A stretch of DNA of 64,000 nt from Zhouia amylolytica (GTDB lineage Bacteria > Bacteroidota > Bacteroidia > Flavobacteriales > Flavobacteriaceae). Below, in pieces: positions 26,672 to 36,176 of the stretch. Made by a program: the position numbers and the translations under genes. The notes under the pieces were generated by a model. The model ran no database searches. It saw only the letters and a list, made by a program, of their open reading frames with translations, and had not been told where the DNA came from. Location of the stretch: contig NZ_FPAG01000007.1 in assembly GCF_900116365.1 (NCBI RefSeq), forward strand, positions 62,001 through 126,000, in the 5' to 3' direction. Position 1 is the stretch's first letter, and every line of letters starts with the position of its first letter.

Positions 26672-28069
26672 TTATTTCAAGGATCCAACCATATCTTCTG
26701 GTTTAACCCATTCATCAAATTCTTTTTCTGTAAGGTAACCTAAACTAACAGCAGCCTGTTTAAGAGTGGTTCCATCTTCATGTGCCTTTTGAGCTATTTC
26801 TGCAGCTTTATAATAACCAATTTTAGTGTTAAGCGCCGTTACCAACATTAAACTATTGTCTAAAAGTTGTTTGATGCGCCCATGATTAGGTTCTATTCCC
26901 TGAGCACAATGTAAATCAAAGCTTACACATGCATCACCTATCAGGCGAGCAGATTGCAATAAATTAGCGGCCATCATAGGCTTAAAAACATTAAGCTCAT
27001 AATGACCCTGGGTTCCACCAACGCTTATGGCTACATCATTACCCATAACCTGTGCACATACCATGGTTAAAGCTTCACATTGAGTCGGGTTTACCTTTCC
27101 TGGCATTATTGAACTACCTGGTTCATTTGCAGGAATTATGATTTCACCAATACCACTTCGAGGTCCAGAGGCCATAAGTCTAATGTCATTAGCTATTTTA
27201 TTAAGTGATACGGCCAATTGTTTGAGAGCCCCATGAGTTTCAACAAATGCATCATGAGCTGCCAGGGCTTCAAATTTATTCAGTGCAGATTGAAATGGCA
27301 ATTCTGTGAATTTGGCAATGTATTCGGCAACCTTTACCGCATATCCATTAGGGGTGTTTAAACCTGTTCCAACTGCAGTACCACCAAGTGCTAATTCAGA
27401 TAAGTGATCCAAGGTATTATTCAAAGCCTTCAGGCCATGATCTAACTGAGAAACGTATCCGGAGAATTCCTGTCCAAGAGTAAGAGGAGTGGCATCCATC
27501 AAATGGGTTCTACCAATTTTAACTACATTGTTAAACTCTTTGGACTTTTTCGCTAAAGTATCTCTTAATTGTTTAACACCAGGAATGGTTTGTTCTACCA
27601 CCATTTTATATGCAGCAATGTGCATGCCTGTAGGGAAAGTATCATTTGAAGATTGTGATTTATTTACATCATCGTTAGGTTGTAATGTTTTTTCACCTTC
27701 TCCAATTTTTTTACCAGCTATTTGATGAGCACGGTTTGCGACAACCTCATTCACATTCATGTTACTTTGAGTTCCACTTCCGGTTTGCCAAATTACCAAA
27801 GGGAATTGATCGTCATGCTTGCCTTCTAAGATTTCGTCACATGCTTTTGCAATTAAGTCTCTCTTATCTTCAGGTAAAACGCCCAATTCACAATTTGTAT
27901 AGGCGGCAGCCTTTTTAAGATAAGCGAAGCCATATACAACTTCCAGAGGCATAGATGCAGGAGCTCCAATCTTAAAATTATTTCTCGAACGTTCCGTTTG
28001 AGCACCCCATAGTTTGTCAGCAGGTACTTTAACTTCGCCCATCGTATCTTTTTCTATTCTATATTCCAT
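26672..28069 (-). CDS. fumC: Class II fumarate hydratase
   Basis: Iron-independent fumarase converting fumarate to malate in the TCA cycle. The 465 aa equal the family length. The superfamily signature [15 protein letters not shown] (about residues 320-334) with the catalytic Ser loop is intact, as are [29 protein letters not shown] and [16 protein letters not shown] (catalytic His). [14 protein letters not shown] separates it from argininosuccinate lyase and fits fumarase/aspartase; the overall pattern favours FumC. A promoter-like element lies just upstream and a terminator downstream, so it is probably monocistronic. Confidence 0.95.
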   Translation of the reverse strand: MEYRIEKDTMGEVKVPADKLWGAQTERSRNNFKIGAPASMPLEVVYGFAYLKKAAAYTNCELGVLPEDKRDLIAKACDEILEGKHDDQFPLVIWQTGSGTQSNMNVNEVVANRAHQIAGKKIGEGEKTLQPNDDVNKSQSSNDTFPTGMHIAAYKMVVEQTIPGVKQLRDTLAKKSKEFNNVVKIGRTHLMDATPLTLGQEFSGYVSQLDHGLKALNNTLDHLSELALGGTAVGTGLNTPNGYAVKVAEYIAKFTELPFQSALNKFEALAAHDAFVETHGALKQLAVSLNKIANDIRLMASGPRSGIGEIIIPANEPGSSIMPGKVNPTQCEALTMVCAQVMGNDVAISVGGTQGHYELNVFKPMMAANLLQSARLIGDACVSFDLHCAQGIEPNHGRIKQLLDNSLMLVTALNTKIGYYKAAEIAQKAHEDGTTLKQAAVSLGYLTEKEFDEWVKPEDMVGSLK

Positions 28070-28098
28070 ATAAATGCGTGTATTGTTTTTCTGTAGGA

Positions 28099-28106
28099 CA
28101 AATTTA
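28099..28106 (-). promoter_or_regulatory. -7 element (TAAATTTG) upstream of fumC
   Basis: On the minus strand TAAATTTG matches the Bacteroidota TAnnTTTG -7 box about 30 bp before the fumC ATG. No clear TTG -33 box is seen at the usual spacing. Confidence 0.45.
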
Positions 28107-28211
28107 AGCTTTTCGTATTATTTCAGGAATATTCATTGCATCAGATTTAAAATATGTAACATAAAAACAAAAGGATTTTTTAAAATTTATGGGGAAATAA
28201 AGAATTGTGTG

Positions 28212-28219
28212 TATCTTTG
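28212..28219 (+). promoter_or_regulatory. -7 element (TATCTTTG) upstream of the 57-aa gene
   Basis: TATCTTTG fits TAnnTTTG and lies 28 bp before the ATG at 28248. No -33 TTG is evident at the right distance. It supports the small gene being expressed. Confidence 0.5.
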
Positions 28220-28247
28220 AAGCGAATTCAGAAAATTTCCGGAAATT

Positions 28248-28421
28248 ATGTTCGAATTTGATCAGTATCTAGGCTTTTTAGCGTTCTTAACCATTTTAAC
28301 AATTGGTTTCTGGTTAATGATCTTTTTATTGACTTTTGTTATTCCTTATTGGGTAGGAGGAGCAATTATGGAGATGATTAAAGAAAAGAGAGAAGCTAAA
28401 AAAGCTGCACAGAACAGTTAA
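28248..28421 (+). CDS. Small 57-aa membrane protein, function unknown
   Basis: An ATG-started frame of 57 codons (MFEFDQYLGFLAFLTILTIG, then a second hydrophobic half ending near YWVGGAIM, and a charged tail EMIKEKREAKKAAQNS). It predicts one long or two short membrane helices and a basic cytosolic C-terminus. A TAnnTTTG box lies 28 bp upstream and a strong terminator starts 5 bp after the stop, so the frame is neatly bracketed by expression signals. I do not recognise a family. Confidence 0.65.
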   Translation: MFEFDQYLGFLAFLTILTIGFWLMIFLLTFVIPYWVGGAIMEMIKEKREAKKAAQNS

Positions 28422-28425
28422 AAAC

Positions 28426-28453
28426 AAAAAAGAAGCTCATGAGCTTCTTTTTT
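28426..28453 (+). terminator. Terminator of the 57-aa gene
   Basis: 13-bp perfect stem AAAAAAGAAGCTC/GAGCTTCTTTTTT with a 2-nt gap and further T residues. Confidence 0.88.
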
Positions 28454-28460
28454 TATTTAG

Positions 28461-28496
28461 AAAAAGAAAGACTACCATTTGGTAGTCTTTCTTTTT
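28461..28496 (-). terminator. Terminator of the TonB receptor gene
   Basis: 16-bp perfect stem (28461-28476 with 28481-28496; core GAAAGACTACC/GGTAGTCTTTC), loop ATTT. It lies 8 bp after the receptor stop on the minus strand, back to back with the preceding terminator. Confidence 0.85.
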
Positions 28497-28503
28497 GGTT
28501 CTG

Positions 28504-31005
28504 TTAGCCTTCGAAGTCCATATCTTCTCCGCCACCGTTTCTATTATTTCCACCGCCTCGGCCATTTCTTTCCTTAGGTTGATTGAATCTATATATAAAA
28601 GAAATATTGAATTGTCTTTCTCTCCATTGGAATTCACTTTCTGAGGTAAATCTTAGATTACCATTAGCGTCATAAGACTCAGTGAATGATTGTCTCTTAC
28701 GACTGTTTAATAAATCTCTGACATTGAAGCTAATGGTCGCATTATCGTTCAATATGTCTTTACTGAAGGCAAGGTCTAATGAAAACATTCCTTCCGATTT
28801 AGTCTGTGAGTTTTCTCTAGGCCCCATGTAAAAAGCATTTGTTTGCCAGTCTATCTTTCCAGGTAGCGTTACTTTTGAACTAAATCTGGCAAACCAACTT
28901 GAACTTTTTGTTCCATAATCGATTCCATTAAATTCGCCATCAGAATCAAAATGGAAATAATTAAAACTACCGTTAAACCGCAACTTTCTTGATGGATTAT
29001 ACATCAAACTACCTTCAAAACCTACCCGTTGATTAGTAGCCAGGTTAATTGGGATAGAGCGGATGATTTCAATACCATCAGAGGTCGTTTCTCCTGTTTC
29101 TTCCTGAATACGTTCAAAAGCGTTGGTTTCACGTTGATAGTACACAGATGTGTTAAAAGTGATTTTTTCCCATCTTTTAAGGTAGCCTACATCAAAGGCA
29201 TTGGCATACGCCGGATCTAAATCAGGATTACCTTGAAAAACATTCGTTCTACTAGATCTGGAAGGGAAAGGATTAATAAACCATCCTCTCGGTCTGTTTA
29301 TTCTTCTGTTATATCCAATAGAGATATTTTCATACTCATTCAATTCATAAATAAGGTTTACCGTAGGGAATAGGCCCAAATAATTCTTATCGAAATTAGC
29401 CTCTACATTAATACCTGGAATATTGTCTACAGGTGTGCCATCTAATGTTTTTACCTTACCAATTAACTGGGTGTTTTCAAGTCTTAAGCCCAAGAGGAAA
29501 GAAAACTTTCCAAATTTATTACCATATTGAGTATAAAGTGCATGTACGTTTTCTGTATAATCAAAAATATTAGACAGATCATTATTGGTAATGTATTCAT
29601 TAGAATTACGATCTAGCGTGTCTAATCTGTATTCATTTTGCTCTTTTTCAAAATCTCCACGGTATCCAGCTTCAAACTGCGCCTCTCCCATAGGAAGGAC
29701 ATAATCAGCTTGAATTAGGTAATCTTTTTGAGTTTCTATCTCATAAATATTTTCAGAGGCAATAAGTGAGTTGTTTGGATATGTAGCATTCTCAATAATA
29801 TTTGAAAGAACGTCTTCATCATCAAAGGAATACTGTAGATCTGCTGTAAGTTGATGACCTTCATCATTAAACTTATTAATATAACTTAATGATACCTGAT
29901 AATTGGTGTCATCCTCATTCTCCTCTTCCTTTCTATTGGTGCGACTATCTACGACAGAATTAATAAATCGTTCCGTTTTATTTTCTGTAACATCTTGTTC
30001 GTCTGATAATCTGGTAAAGAAGCTACCAGTAATAGAAGATTGATCATTAATGAAGTATTCCATACCTATGTTCATGTTAAACCCCTTATCTTTCCTGGAC
30101 ATATCCCGATCTTCTATAATTCTGTCAAATTTACCATCCTCGTAACGGTTGTCAAAAAAACCATTGCCAGGTGGTTCTCTATAAAAATATCCCAGGGTAT
30201 TGAAGATATTAAACTTATCGGTTCTATAGTTGAAGTTAGTAGTGATCTGGCTACTATTTGGATATCCCATAGTTAAATTAGCAGACCCGTTAACACCTAA
30301 AGTTTTTTCCTTTTTCAGAACAATGTTCAAAATACCTGCTGTTCCTTCAGCATCATATCTTGCAGATGGACTGGTAATTACTTCTACTTTCTCAATGGCA
30401 TCTGCCGGAAGCTGACGTAAAGCCTCAGTGCTACCAAAACCGGCCATGGCAGAAGGCTTACCATTAATTAGGATTCTAACATTTTCGTTTCCTCTTAAAC
30501 TAATAGCTCCGTCAATATCAACAGTAACTGACGGTACATTATTCAGTGCCTCACTTACGGTACCACCACTTGTGGTAAGATCTTTTCCGATATTATAAAT
30601 CTTCTTATCTAACCTAACCTCTACAGTAGTACGTTCGCTAACAACTTCTACGGCTTCAAGCTGGGCTACATCTAACGATAGTTTAATAACTCCTAAGTCT
30701 TTATTTTTGGTTAAATTTTGATTTTTAATTTCATAGGTGCCATATGAGATGAATTCAACACGAATGTTATAAACACCGGAATTTGCTTCGACATTAAATT
30801 TACCTTGGGCATCGGTAATTCCACCAGTTACATTATTGGGGTTTTTTACACTCTGTAAAACAATGGTGGCATATTCCAAGGGTTCGTTAGTGTCGGCATC
30901 TATAACTTGTCCTGTTAAACGAATTTTCTTTGCAATTGGAGATTGTGCCTCGGCAGTAAATAGGCCAATGATAATGACACAAAAAGCAAATAATTTAAAT
31001 TTCAT
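28504..31005 (-). CDS. TonB-dependent outer membrane receptor family protein
   Basis: An 833-aa outer-membrane beta-barrel protein. A signal peptide (MKFKLFAFCVIIIGLFTAEA) is followed by a carboxypeptidase-regulatory-like domain (about residues 28-110; LTGQVIDADTNEPLEYATI). Next come a plug domain (TTSGGTVSEALNNVPSVTVD, RILINGKPSAMAG, IEVITSPSARYDAEGTAG as separate blocks) and a barrel of the OMP_b-brl_3 type. The C-terminal residues RFNQPKERNGRGGGNNRNGG form a glycine/asparagine-rich tail after the last strand, which is unusual for an insertion signal at the very end. No SusD partner is adjacent, so it is not a typical polysaccharide-utilisation SusC. The ligand is unknown. Confidence 0.88.
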   Translation of the reverse strand: MKFKLFAFCVIIIGLFTAEAQSPIAKKIRLTGQVIDADTNEPLEYATIVLQSVKNPNNVTGGITDAQGKFNVEANSGVYNIRVEFISYGTYEIKNQNLTKNKDLGVIKLSLDVAQLEAVEVVSERTTVEVRLDKKIYNIGKDLTTSGGTVSEALNNVPSVTVDIDGAISLRGNENVRILINGKPSAMAGFGSTEALRQLPADAIEKVEVITSPSARYDAEGTAGILNIVLKKEKTLGVNGSANLTMGYPNSSQITTNFNYRTDKFNIFNTLGYFYREPPGNGFFDNRYEDGKFDRIIEDRDMSRKDKGFNMNIGMEYFINDQSSITGSFFTRLSDEQDVTENKTERFINSVVDSRTNRKEEENEDDTNYQVSLSYINKFNDEGHQLTADLQYSFDDEDVLSNIIENATYPNNSLIASENIYEIETQKDYLIQADYVLPMGEAQFEAGYRGDFEKEQNEYRLDTLDRNSNEYITNNDLSNIFDYTENVHALYTQYGNKFGKFSFLLGLRLENTQLIGKVKTLDGTPVDNIPGINVEANFDKNYLGLFPTVNLIYELNEYENISIGYNRRINRPRGWFINPFPSRSSRTNVFQGNPDLDPAYANAFDVGYLKRWEKITFNTSVYYQRETNAFERIQEETGETTSDGIEIIRSIPINLATNQRVGFEGSLMYNPSRKLRFNGSFNYFHFDSDGEFNGIDYGTKSSSWFARFSSKVTLPGKIDWQTNAFYMGPRENSQTKSEGMFSLDLAFSKDILNDNATISFNVRDLLNSRKRQSFTESYDANGNLRFTSESEFQWRERQFNISFIYRFNQPKERNGRGGGNNRNGGGEDMDFEG

Positions 31006-31101
31006 AGTAGTTTTTTTGATTTAGCTTATTTCGATTACTAAATCCATTGACCCTAAAAACGGCAACGGGTTTAATTGATTTTGGTTAAAAGATTGTTAAA
31101 T

Positions 31102-31135
31102 AAAAAAGCCCGGTGTTAATACCGGGCATGTTTTT
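31102..31135 (-). terminator. Terminator of the prfB-arsC unit
   Basis: Stem GCCCGGT/ACCGGGC with flanking A/T pairs; a T run follows on the minus strand, overlapping the arsC stop. Confidence 0.85.
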
Positions 31136-31475
31136 ATAAAATAGATTTTATGTTTTCAGGAGGTCTTCCAATGATAGCCTTATTGTCTTTAATAACAATT
31201 GGCCTTTCAATTAACTTTGGATGTTCAAGCATGATATCAATAATCTCATCATCAGAAAGTAATTTACCTTTAAAGTTTTCTTTCCAGATAGATTCATTTT
31301 TACGAATTAATTGTTCTGGTTTAATATCAAGGCAATTCAGAACCTGTCTGAGTTCTTTTTCAGTTGGAACATCTTCCAGATACTTAATAATTTCAAAGGT
31401 TTCTCCGGATGCTTCTAGTATTTGAAGCCCCTCTCTGGATTTTCTACACCTTGGATTGTGATATATTTTAATCAT
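31134..31475 (-). CDS. ArsC/Spx-family arsenate reductase-like protein
   Basis: A 113-aa thioredoxin-fold protein with catalytic-type Cys10 in YHNPRCRKS, where the C-R-K-S loop is the ArsC form rather than the CxxC of Spx. ERPIVIKDNKAIIGRPPENI near the C-terminus is the ArsC-family stretch with the conserved Arg residues. It would reduce arsenate with glutathione- or thioredoxin-like donors, but many members beside housekeeping genes have no proven arsenate role. It starts 20 bp after prfB and shares its transcript. No other ars gene is near. Confidence 0.75.
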   Translation of the reverse strand: MIKIYHNPRCRKSREGLQILEASGETFEIIKYLEDVPTEKELRQVLNCLDIKPEQLIRKNESIWKENFKGKLLSDDEIIDIMLEHPKLIERPIVIKDNKAIIGRPPENIKSIL

Positions 31476-31495
31476 AATTACTTTTACTTTTCAGA

Positions 31496-32590
31496 TTATT
31501 CTTGTTTCTGTCCCATCATCATCAGATAGGATTTTAAAAATTCGTCAATAGCGCCATTCATTACACCATCAACATCGGCAGTTTCGTGACTAGAACGAAC
31601 ATCTTTTACTAATTTATAAGGATGCATAACATAATTACGAATTTGAGACCCCCATTCAATTTTCATTTTACCTGCTTCAATTTCATCTCGCATCGCTTGT
31701 CTTTTCTTTAATTCAATTTCATACAATTGAGATTTCAATAATTGCATTGCCTTAGTTTTGTTATCCAGCTGTGATCTGGTCTCTGAGTTTTCTATAATAA
31801 TTCCAGTTGGATGGTGGCGAAGTCGAACAGCTGTTTCAACTTTGTTAACATTTTGCCCACCAGCTCCACTTGCTCTCATGGTTTCAAAGGTAATATCGCC
31901 TGGGTTTATATCTACTTCGATAGAATCATCTACTAATGGATACACATAAACAGAGGCAAATGATGTATGTCTTTTGGCATTGCTGTCAAATGGAGAGATT
32001 CGTACCAATCTGTGAACTCCGTTTTCACCTTTAAGCCATCCAAAAGCGTATTCACCGTCAATTTCTATAGTTACTGTTTTAATTCCGGCGACATCGCCAT
32101 CCTGATAATTCAGTTCACGTGTCTTAAACCCATGATTTTCAGCCCACATTAAATACATTCTCATCAACATGCTGGCCCAATCACAACTTTCGGTTCCTCC
32201 GGCACCTGCCGTTATCTGTAAAATAGCACTCATGCTATCACCTTCGTCCGATAACATGTTTTTAAACTCTAATTCTTCAACCAGAGTTTTGGTAATTTCA
32301 TATTGATTTTGAACATCTTCTTCTGAAGCTTCATTTTCCTTATAAAACTCATATAGAACCTCTAAATCACCAATGTGAGTTCTGCTTTTATTATAATCAT
32401 CAACCCATTTCTTTTTTGATCTAAGCTGTTGCATGAATTTTTCAGCTTCTTTTGGGTTATTCCAGAAATCAGGGTCTAATGTTTTTTCTTCATCATTAGC
32501 AATTTCAATTAGCTTTGCGTCAATTTCTAAATATTTTTTTAGAGCATCCAGACGCGTAGAGAGTTCCTTAATCTGATCTGAGTTTACCAT
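31496..32590 (-). CDS. prfB: Peptide chain release factor 2, without programmed frameshift
   Basis: Cytosolic factor releasing peptides at UGA and UAA codons. The 364 aa include the tripeptide anticodon SPF (residues 199-201, in VRISPFDSN) and the catalytic GGQ (244-246, in [11 protein letters not shown]), which needs glutamine methylation. The domain order is normal. The reading frame is continuous from ATG at 32590 through the segment [14 protein letters not shown]. In E. coli and many other bacteria this point carries an in-frame UGA and +1 slippage site; here the codons read TAT TTA GAA ATT with no stop. arsC follows 20 bp downstream. Confidence 0.95.
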   Translation of the reverse strand: MVNSDQIKELSTRLDALKKYLEIDAKLIEIANDEEKTLDPDFWNNPKEAEKFMQQLRSKKKWVDDYNKSRTHIGDLEVLYEFYKENEASEEDVQNQYEITKTLVEELEFKNMLSDEGDSMSAILQITAGAGGTESCDWASMLMRMYLMWAENHGFKTRELNYQDGDVAGIKTVTIEIDGEYAFGWLKGENGVHRLVRISPFDSNAKRHTSFASVYVYPLVDDSIEVDINPGDITFETMRASGAGGQNVNKVETAVRLRHHPTGIIIENSETRSQLDNKTKAMQLLKSQLYEIELKKRQAMRDEIEAGKMKIEWGSQIRNYVMHPYKLVKDVRSSHETADVDGVMNGAIDEFLKSYLMMMGQKQE

Positions 32591-32609
32591 TAATTTTAAT
32601 TATGTTAAG

Positions 32610-32643
32610 CAAAAATACTATTTAACGAAGGGAATAAAAACAA
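32610..32643 (-). promoter_or_regulatory. Promoter of prfB
   Basis: On the minus strand: TTG (32643-32641), 23-nt spacer, TATTTTTG (32617-32610), a match to TTG-N-TAnnTTTG. The prfB ATG is 20 bp further on. Confidence 0.6.
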
Positions 32644-32682
32644 TTATACATAAATTTAGCCAATACTCTTATTAGCAAAATT

Positions 32683-35082
32683 ATGTATAAAAAATTTGTT
32701 CTAGCCGCCTTAATTTTCATTAACTATACGAATGCTCAGTTTCTAGAAAAGAAAAATGATTTAGAAAAACAGGAAGGTTTCTTTAACATTTACTACCAGC
32801 CAAGTGAAGATAAAATATTTTTAGAAGTAGATAAGCTGGAGGAAGAGTTCCTTTACGTGAATTCATTGAGTAGTGGAGTAGGAAGTAATGATTTGGGATT
32901 GGATAGAGGGCAGTTAGGAGGCGAACAAGTGGTTTTGTTTAAGAAAGCAGGTAACAAACTTTTATTAATACAACCGAATTTAAAATATCGTGCTAATTCT
33001 GAAAATGATTTAGAAGTAAAGTCTGTAGAACAGGCTTTTGCTAAATCTGTTTTATTTGGTTTTGAAATAAAAGAACATGAAGGCAAAAGTTATATTATTG
33101 ATTTTACTCCTTTTTTATTAAGGGATGCTCATGGTGTTGCGAAGAAGTTAAAAGATAACGATCAGGGAACCTACAAATTAGATTTAAGTAAGAGTGCGCT
33201 CTATATGGCCAGAACGAAGGCTTTTGTTGAAAATAATGAATTTGAGGCCATGCTCACTTTTAATGGAGAGGCTAAAGGGAATTATATTAGATCAGTATCA
33301 CCAAATTCAGATTTTGTAACAGTTGTTCAGCATCACTCGTTTATTAAATTACCTGATAATCAATACAAGCCAAGAGTATTTGATCCAAGAAGTGGTTCGT
33401 TTTCAATTTCTTACATGGATTATGCAACACCCGTATTTGAACCAATTCAAAAGAGATATATTACCAGACATCGATTGGAAAAAAAGAATCCTGAATTACC
33501 AATGAGTGAACCGATAGAGCCTATAATATATTATTTGGATAATGGAACACCTGAACCCATTAGATCGGCTTTGCTTGAGGGTGCAAGTTGGTGGAATCAG
33601 GCATTCGAGGCAATTGGTTTTAAAAATGCATTTCAGGTAAAAGTATTACCTGAGGACGCCGATCCTATGGATGTAAGGTATAATGTAATTCAATGGGTTC
33701 ATAGGTCAACAAGAGGCTGGAGCTATGGCGCCAGTGTGAAAGATCCCAGAACCGGAGAAATTATAAAAGGTCATGTGAGTTTGGGTAGCCTTAGAATCCG
33801 GCAGGATTTTTTAATTGCTCAAGCCCTTATGAATAAACCTTTTGAAAAAGATGACGACAATTATGAACCGATGTTAGCGTTAGCTTTAGCTAGAATCAGA
33901 CAATTGGCTGCTCATGAGGTTGGACATACATTAGGGTTTGCTCATAATTTTGCGGCAAGTGCATTAGATAGGGCTTCAGTTATGGATTATCCACATCCGC
34001 AGTTTAGTGTTAAAGATGGTCATGTCGATTTTTCTAAAGCATATGAAACCGGGATAGGTGAATGGGATAAAGTAACTGTTGCCTATTCTTACAGTGTGTT
34101 TTCAGATTCAATTAATGAAAATAAAGCTTTGAGTAAAATATTGAGGAATGCTTTTGAAGAAGGACATCAGTTTATTTCAGATAGTGACGCAAGAGCTAAA
34201 GGAGGAGCTCATCCAAATGCTCATTTATGGGATAATGGGCCTAGCGCAACAGAAGAATTGAAGAATGTATTAGCGGTTAGGCAAGCGGCCATTGAAAATT
34301 TCACAAGTGATAATATTCGAACTGGTGAACCCTTCACTGTTTTGGAGGATGTTTTTGTTCCACTGTATTTTTTTCATAGGTATCAGACAGAAGCGGTCAT
34401 TAAAGTTATCGGTGGGGTAGATTATAATTATGCCGTAAAAGGAGGAAATCAAAAAGTAGTGGAAGAAGTTGATGTTGCAACTCAAAATGAAGCTTTAAAA
34501 GTGTTGTTACAAACTATTGATCCAAAAACATTAATGATTCCTGAAAATATTTTAAATCTTTTTCCGCCACGTGCATACGGATTTAATAGGAGTAGGGAAT
34601 CTTTTAAAAGTCATAATGGTGTTACCTTCGATCCAATCGCCGCTGCAGAGACAGCAAGCGACTTTACTTTAAGTTTATTGTTCCATCCTGAAAGGGCAAA
34701 TAGGCTTCTTCAGCAAGCTGCTTTGAATTCCAATCAATTGGGTTTAGAAGATTTAATAGATATTATACTCCAATCGACCATAGAGAATCCTTATCGTTCA
34801 GGTTACGAAGGTGAGATTCAAAAAATAATTAATTATAATGTTGTTAAAAGTCTAATCAGGTTATCAGTGAATAAGAACACCTCTCCTGGCGTTAAAGCAA
34901 CAACTGATTTTAAATTGAAAAGATTGAAGACTTGGTTGGAAAGAAGGAAAAAAGATAGTTTTGCATCATTCTTAGCTACAGAAATAGACATTTATTTTAA
35001 GGAACCGCAAAAGTATCAGTTGTTTCAAACACCAAAAATACCGGATGGTTCCCCAATTGGAGTAGATTGTTTAATGAATTAA
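32683..35082 (+). CDS. Secreted zinc-dependent metalloprotease (DUF5117/DUF5118 type)
   Basis: A 799-aa exported protease with a signal peptide (MYKKFVLAALIFINYTNAQ). The metzincin-like zinc site HEVGHTLGFAHN (about residues 412-423, three His plus Glu) is followed by SVMDYPHPQ, a Met-turn. The N-terminal half (FNIYYQPSEDKIFLEVDKL) matches DUF5117/5118 domains of the bacteroidete family. The length is close to the family norm of about 800-850 aa. The threonine aldolase gene follows 18 bp later, possibly on the same transcript. The substrate is unknown; probably extracellular or periplasmic protein. Confidence 0.88.
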   Translation: MYKKFVLAALIFINYTNAQFLEKKNDLEKQEGFFNIYYQPSEDKIFLEVDKLEEEFLYVNSLSSGVGSNDLGLDRGQLGGEQVVLFKKAGNKLLLIQPNLKYRANSENDLEVKSVEQAFAKSVLFGFEIKEHEGKSYIIDFTPFLLRDAHGVAKKLKDNDQGTYKLDLSKSALYMARTKAFVENNEFEAMLTFNGEAKGNYIRSVSPNSDFVTVVQHHSFIKLPDNQYKPRVFDPRSGSFSISYMDYATPVFEPIQKRYITRHRLEKKNPELPMSEPIEPIIYYLDNGTPEPIRSALLEGASWWNQAFEAIGFKNAFQVKVLPEDADPMDVRYNVIQWVHRSTRGWSYGASVKDPRTGEIIKGHVSLGSLRIRQDFLIAQALMNKPFEKDDDNYEPMLALALARIRQLAAHEVGHTLGFAHNFAASALDRASVMDYPHPQFSVKDGHVDFSKAYETGIGEWDKVTVAYSYSVFSDSINENKALSKILRNAFEEGHQFISDSDARAKGGAHPNAHLWDNGPSATEELKNVLAVRQAAIENFTSDNIRTGEPFTVLEDVFVPLYFFHRYQTEAVIKVIGGVDYNYAVKGGNQKVVEEVDVATQNEALKVLLQTIDPKTLMIPENILNLFPPRAYGFNRSRESFKSHNGVTFDPIAAAETASDFTLSLLFHPERANRLLQQAALNSNQLGLEDLIDIILQSTIENPYRSGYEGEIQKIINYNVVKSLIRLSVNKNTSPGVKATTDFKLKRLKTWLERRKKDSFASFLATEIDIYFKEPQKYQLFQTPKIPDGSPIGVDCLMN

Positions 35083-35100
35083 AAACTTTAGAATAAGAAA

Positions 35101-36141
35101 ATGGAAGTAAATTTAATTAGTGATACCATAACAAAACCAACTAAAGCCATGTTGGAAGCCATGATGAGTGCTGAAGTTGGTGATGATGTTTTTAAGCAGG
35201 ATGCAACCGTAAATGCTCTTGAAAACAAATTGACTGAAATGTTTCAGATGGAAGCTGCTTTGTTTTTTCCAAGTGGAACCATGGCTAACCAAACCGCAAT
35301 AAAGCTGCATACCCAGCCATCAGATCAGTTAATTTGTGATAAAGACGCTCATATTTATAATTATGAAGGGGGAGGAGTGAGTTTTAATAGCGGAGTGTCA
35401 TGTAAATTAATAGATGGTACGCGAGGTACTTTTACTGCGGCTCAAGCGGCGAGCTATATAAATCCACCTGATTTCTATCACAGTCCTTTAACAAAGTTGA
35501 TTTGTACTGAAAATACAGCAAATAGAGGAGGGGGTACGTGTTGGGATTTCAATGAATTAATGAAATTAAAGGATGTATGTGAGCAACATCAGCTGGCATA
35601 TCACCTTGATGGTGCAAGGCTATGGAATGCGTTGGTTGCTAAAAATGAATCTCCCGAGCAGTATGGACTTTTATTTGACACTATTTCTGTATGCTTAAGC
35701 AAAGGATTGGGATGCCCGGTAGGGTCTGTACTCCTGGGTTCAAAGGAACATATTGACAAAGCCTTGCGAATTCGAAAAGTATTCGGAGGAGGGATGCGTC
35801 AGGCAGGGTATTTAGCTGCTGCCGGTATGTATGCTTTAGACCATCATATTAGTCGTTTAGCAGAAGATCATAAAAAGGCATTGGAAATAAGAGATGCCTT
35901 AGCAGATAGACCATTTGTCAAGAAGGTTGAACCCGTAGAGACTAACATTGTTATTTTTTATTTACAGGATGATATAGATGAAGTTCATTTTATGAATGAA
36001 CTCATGAAGAATAATATTAAGATAATTAGTATGGGTATGGGAAAACTCAGAATGGTAACACATTTAGACTACACGGATCCAATGCATGAATATCTCCTAA
36101 AGACCTTGAAAATTTTGAAAATAAAAAAAGCTGCTATTTAG
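35101..36141 (+). CDS. ltaE: Low-specificity L-threonine aldolase
   Basis: PLP enzyme cleaving L-threonine/allo-threonine to glycine and acetaldehyde. The 346 aa match the family. Visible features: the N-terminal LISDTITKPTKAML, the EVGDDVFKQDATVNALE segment, DKDAHIYNYEGGG, YHLDGARLWNA (PLP-pairing Asp and the substrate Arg) and SVCLSKGLGCPVGS, with the PLP-binding Lys201. The stop codon lies inside the terminator stem. Confidence 0.9.
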   Translation: MEVNLISDTITKPTKAMLEAMMSAEVGDDVFKQDATVNALENKLTEMFQMEAALFFPSGTMANQTAIKLHTQPSDQLICDKDAHIYNYEGGGVSFNSGVSCKLIDGTRGTFTAAQAASYINPPDFYHSPLTKLICTENTANRGGGTCWDFNELMKLKDVCEQHQLAYHLDGARLWNALVAKNESPEQYGLLFDTISVCLSKGLGCPVGSVLLGSKEHIDKALRIRKVFGGGMRQAGYLAAAGMYALDHHISRLAEDHKKALEIRDALADRPFVKKVEPVETNIVIFYLQDDIDEVHFMNELMKNNIKIISMGMGKLRMVTHLDYTDPMHEYLLKTLKILKIKKAAI

Positions 36142-36154
36142 CAGCTTTTTTTAT
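36123..36154. terminator. Terminator overlapping the aldolase stop codon
   Basis: 13-bp stem AAAAAAAGCTGCT/AGCAGCTTTTTTT with loop ATTT. It also fits termination of the convergent DUF1508 gene. Confidence 0.88.
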
Positions 36155-36176
36155 TAGGGAAACCATGTTTGTTTAA

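Noticed and set aside
31134-31475. An arsenic-resistance locus
   Set aside because: Only one ArsC/Spx-like gene, cotranscribed with prfB; no arsR, arsB or acr3 gene is present.
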